Source: CAZQYC01 sp043746555 (GTDB taxonomy: Bacteria; Pseudomonadota; Gammaproteobacteria; Steroidobacterales; Steroidobacteraceae). Taken from it: a stretch of DNA of 22,600 nucleotides. Shown here one piece after another: positions 19,692 through 22,600 of this stretch (position 1 is its first letter; every line of letters begins with the position of its first letter). Location of the stretch: assembly GCA_043746555.1 (NCBI GenBank), contig JAYTQU010000037.1:1-22600 (forward strand). The letters run 5' to 3'. The position numbers and the translations under genes are program-made. The notes beneath the pieces were generated by a model, which saw nothing but the letters and a program-made list of their open reading frames with translations, did not search any database and was not told the DNA's origin.

Positions 19692-22247
19692 ATGACCGAT
19701 CTCTCCGCCCACACGCCCGTCATGCAGCAGTACCTGCGCATCAAAGCGCAGTATCCGGACACGTTGCTGTTCTATCGCATGGGCGATTTCTACGAGCTGT
19801 TCTTCGACGACGCCAAGCGCGCTTCACGGCTCGTCGACATCACGCTCACCGCGCGCGGCCAGTCCGGGGGCGCGCCGATTCCAATGGCCGGTGTACCGGT
19901 TCATACGCTCGACAATTACCTTGCGCGCTTGGTTCGAAAGGGCGAATCAGTGGCGATCTGCGAGCAAATGGGCGATCCGGCGCAATCCAAGGGACCGGTG
20001 GATCGCCAAGTGGTCCGCGTGGTCACGCCCGGCACCGTCACAGACGATGCGTTGCTCGACGAACGTCGCGATACCTTGCTCGCCGCACTATGTATGGAAC
20101 CAGAAGGATTCGGCCTTGCGTGGCTCGAACTATCCAGCGGTCGATTCAGTGTAATTGAATCGCAAGGCATAGAAGAGCTCACCGCAGAACTGGAACGACT
20201 CAAGCCCGCCGAATTGTTGGTGAGCGAGCAAGCGACCCATTCTCTGCCGCATATCAACACGCGCTTGCGTGAACGGCCGGTATGGCATTTTGATTTGGAT
20301 ACATCGACGCGAGCGCTCTGCGAACAATTTGGCACGCGCGATCTCGCCGGATTTGGCGCGCAAGATCGACCGTTTGGGATTCGCGCCGCGGGATGTCTCT
20401 TGCAGTATGTGCGCGATACGCAAAAGGCAGCGGTTCCACATCTGAAGAGTCTGCGCGTAGAGGATCGCGCCGAAGTGGTACTTCTCGACGCCGCCACGCG
20501 ACGCAACTTGGAACTCGACATGAGCTTGGCGGATCGACCCGAATGCACGCTCGCCGGGGTGCTCGATCATACCGCTACCGCAATGGGTGGACGTGAGTTG
20601 CGTCGCTGGATGCATCGACCCTTGCGCGACAACGCTCCTCTGCAAAATCGACTACATGCGATTGAAACGCTGATCGACAGCGCGCGTTATCGCGAGCTGC
20701 ATGATGTGTTACGCGCTGTGGGCGATATCGAACGCGGACTTGCGCGCGTGGCACTCAAATCCGCGCGCCCGCGCGATCTAGCACAGTTACGCGCTGCACT
20801 GGCCGCGTTGACAGAAATACAAGCCTTGCTTGCCGATCAAGATTCGCCGCTCTTACAAGAGTTAGCACGACAAGCCGGAACGCACCCTGATAGTCACGAT
20901 CTATTGCAACGCGCGCTGATCGATTCGCCACCCGCGATTCTGCGCGATGGCGGCGTGATCGCCGAGAGATACGATGCCGAACTCGATGAACTGCGCCGCA
21001 TCAGTACGGATAGCGATCAATACTTGGTGGACTTGGAAACTCGCGAACGCGAACGTTCGGGTATCGCAAGTCTGCGCCTGGGTTTTAATCGCGTGCAGGG
21101 CTACTACATCGAAGTCAGTCGCAGCCAGTCTGAGCAAGTGCCGGCGGACTATCATCGACGGCAAACCGTGAAGAATGCCGAACGCTACATCACGCCGGAG
21201 CTCAAACAGTTCGAAGAAAGAGTATTGGGCGCTCGCGAAAAATCGTTGGCGCGCGAGAAAGAACTCTACGATCGGTTATTGGACAAGCTCATCGAACGTT
21301 TATTGCCGCTGCAAGCTACCGCTGCCGCGCTTGCCTCTCTCGATGTGCTTGCCAACCTTGGCGAGCGCGCGATTGCACTCAAGTACTGCAAACCGGAATT
21401 GGTCGACGAAGCACTGCTTGAGATCAACGAAGGCCGTCATCCGGTTGTCGAACAATTCATCGACGGACATTTTGTGCCGAACGATTTGGCGCTCGACGAT
21501 CGCCGCCGCATGCTGATCATTACCGGCCCGAACATGGGCGGTAAATCCACGTTCATGCGACAGACCGCATTGCTTGTGGTGCTCGCCCGCATGGGCAGTT
21601 ACGTCCCCGCGAGCAGCGCACGCATCGGACCGGTGGATCGCATCTTCACTCGCATCGGTGCGTCGGACGATCTGGCTGGAGGCCGTTCGACATTCATGTT
21701 GGAGATGACCGAAGCCGCGAATATCTTGAATAATGCCACCGATCATAGCCTGGTGTTGATGGACGAGATCGGGCGCGGTACGAGCACCTACGACGGCCTC
21801 TCGCTCGCTTGGGCTTGCGCCGTTCACATCGGCGAACACGTTCGTGCGTTCACGTTATTCGCCACACACTATTTCGAGTTGACCTCACTCCCGCAAGACA
21901 TCGATGGGTGCGTCAACGTTCACTTGGATGCCACCGAACATGGCGAACAACTGATCTTTCTACATCGCGTAAAAGAAGGCCCGGCGAATCAAAGTTACGG
22001 CTTACAAGTTGCGGCGCTCGCCGGCGTACCGCCGAAGGTCATCACGTCAGCGCGAAAATATCTACGTGAGCTTGAGAAACGCTCGGTAGCTACTCACCCG
22101 CCACAAGTGCAGCAGGAGTTATTGTTGATGCCGCCGACGGAACCTGAAGTGTTAGCTGCAATCGATGCGCTGAAAAATCTCGATCCAGATACGATGAGCC
22201 CCAAAGAAGCGCTTGCAGCCATCTATAAACTGAAGCAATTGTTGTGA
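19692..22247 (+). CDS. mutS: DNA mismatch repair protein MutS
   Basis: An 851-residue MutS; the E. coli protein has 853. It binds mispairs and small loops and recruits MutL. The mismatch-reading Phe-x-Glu is in MGDFYELFFDDA (Phe33, Glu35). Domains follow in order: mismatch binding (1-115), connector, lever with DRPECTLAGVLDHTATAMGGRELRRW (about 281-306), clamp, and the ATPase with Walker A GPNMGGKST (612-620), SFMLEMTE-like STFMLEMTEAANILNNAT, Walker B SLVLMDEIGRGTSTYDG and ATHYFELT. The ATG at 19692 fits the family start. Complete and apparently functional. It is divergent from pncC, from which it is separated by two heptamer arrays. Confidence 0.97.
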   Translation: MTDLSAHTPVMQQYLRIKAQYPDTLLFYRMGDFYELFFDDAKRASRLVDITLTARGQSGGAPIPMAGVPVHTLDNYLARLVRKGESVAICEQMGDPAQSKGPVDRQVVRVVTPGTVTDDALLDERRDTLLAALCMEPEGFGLAWLELSSGRFSVIESQGIEELTAELERLKPAELLVSEQATHSLPHINTRLRERPVWHFDLDTSTRALCEQFGTRDLAGFGAQDRPFGIRAAGCLLQYVRDTQKAAVPHLKSLRVEDRAEVVLLDAATRRNLELDMSLADRPECTLAGVLDHTATAMGGRELRRWMHRPLRDNAPLQNRLHAIETLIDSARYRELHDVLRAVGDIERGLARVALKSARPRDLAQLRAALAALTEIQALLADQDSPLLQELARQAGTHPDSHDLLQRALIDSPPAILRDGGVIAERYDAELDELRRISTDSDQYLVDLETRERERSGIASLRLGFNRVQGYYIEVSRSQSEQVPADYHRRQTVKNAERYITPELKQFEERVLGAREKSLAREKELYDRLLDKLIERLLPLQATAAALASLDVLANLGERAIALKYCKPELVDEALLEINEGRHPVVEQFIDGHFVPNDLALDDRRRMLIITGPNMGGKSTFMRQTALLVVLARMGSYVPASSARIGPVDRIFTRIGASDDLAGGRSTFMLEMTEAANILNNATDHSLVLMDEIGRGTSTYDGLSLAWACAVHIGEHVRAFTLFATHYFELTSLPQDIDGCVNVHLDATEHGEQLIFLHRVKEGPANQSYGLQVAALAGVPPKVITSARKYLRELEKRSVATHPPQVQQELLLMPPTEPEVLAAIDALKNLDPDTMSPKEALAAIYKLKQLL

Positions 22248-22274
22248 TCAGGGGCGCTGACCGTTGCGCCTGAC
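22248..22274. repeat. Hairpin after mutS
   Basis: GGCGC and GCGCC pair around TGACCGTT just beyond the mutS stop, with TCAG/TGA extending the stem imperfectly. There is no T run. It may be a weak terminator or message-end hairpin. Confidence 0.3.
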
Positions 22275-22293
22275 GCTGGAGTAAACTGCCGCC

Positions 22294-22560
22294 ATGCTGC
22301 ATCGGCATTTGACTCATGACGAACTCACCCCTGCCGCGCTTGATGACATCATCGAGCGCGGGCTACTTGCCGATGGGGTGCGTCTAGCTGCGATTGTTCG
22401 CGCCGATCCTCTTGGCGCGGTTGCTAACGCCGTTCGCGGCATTTATGAACACCGTCGCGACGATGATCTTGCGCCACGACAAGCTCTCGCGTTCTGGCGT
22501 AACTACTTCTACTTTGTCAGGTTGGGATCAAGCGATGCGGGGCAAGGCGCAACGGCCTGA
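22294..22560 (+). CDS. Small hypothetical protein
   Basis: An 88-residue ORF I do not recognise. It reads MLHRHLTHDELTPAALDDII, then ERGLLADGVRLAAIVRADPLGAVANAVRGIYEHRRDDDL, and APRQALAFWRNYFYFVR. It looks like a soluble helical protein with plausible codon use, and a GGAG lies about 12 bases before the ATG. It follows mutS by 46 bases on the same strand. The last codons (about GQGATA) and the stop come from GGGGCAAGGCGCAACGGCCT and the palindrome at 22557-22600, so the C-terminus may have been replaced by a repeat insertion. Confidence 0.55.
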   Translation: MLHRHLTHDELTPAALDDIIERGLLADGVRLAAIVRADPLGAVANAVRGIYEHRRDDDLAPRQALAFWRNYFYFVRLGSSDAGQGATA

Positions 22561-22600
22561 AAAAGCGCAGCGTACACGGCAGTACGTGAGTATTTTTCAG
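22557..22600. repeat. Nested palindrome at the right edge, REP-like
   Basis: CTGAAAAA (22557-22564) pairs with TTTTTCAG (22593-22600), and inside it CGTAC (22571-22575) pairs with GTACG (22582-22586), with symmetric 6-base internal loops. It overlaps the stop codon of the 88-residue ORF and reaches the window end. The GCGCAGCGTAC core resembles dispersed palindromic elements I recall from gammaproteobacterial genomes; copy number cannot be judged here. Confidence 0.55.

Overview
The window reads as a gammaproteobacterial chromosome of moderately high GC carrying an integrated mobile-element segment. The basis is gene order. From right to left it has mutS, pncC, a broken thpR, recA, recX, alaS, csrA, tRNA-Ser(GCU) and tRNA-Arg(ACG), close to the conserved recA-recX-alaS-csrA-tRNA block of Gammaproteobacteria. 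I cannot name genus or species.

Layout. (1) About 367-6080, all on the minus strand, is the replication and mobilization module of an ICE/IME-type element: a DUF6499/DUF2285 regulator split by a frameshift, an AlpA-like helix-turn-helix protein, a RepA-type initiator, a gene-free stretch with DnaA boxes and iteron-like repeats, DUF2840, the TraF signal peptidase, and a DUF3363-type relaxase ending in a clear intrinsic terminator. No integrase, coupling protein or type IV secretion gene lies in the window. (2) 6226-8433 is a complete IS1595-family insertion with perfect 23-bp inverted repeats and a perfect 8-bp target duplication. It carries the transposase, a 41-codon basic ORF and a 299-codon membrane/coiled-coil passenger. 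(3) 8501-9061 is a RadC-family gene typical of mobile elements. (4) About 9062-11181 is a low-density stretch with an ihfB-type gene, a small Myb/SANT-like DNA-binding protein and an ECF sigma factor interrupted by an amber codon. (5) 11182-22600 is the core block. Inside it a two-gene type II restriction-modification cassette (adenine-type methyltransferase plus a nuclease resembling HincII) sits between recA and recX, in the same direction and with no visible terminator after recA.

How parts fit together: recA has a perfect LexA-type box placed as in E. coli recA, so the restriction-modification genes may be read from an SOS promoter. thpR, the ECF sigma factor and the DUF6499/DUF2285 gene each carry a visible lesion, so both the element and the core have decayed in places. 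mutS and pncC diverge from a spacer in which each start codon is preceded by an array of CTACAGC-type heptamers. The least explained items are the recA/recX restriction-modification insertion, the IS passenger gene, the heptamer arrays and the palindrome at the right edge.
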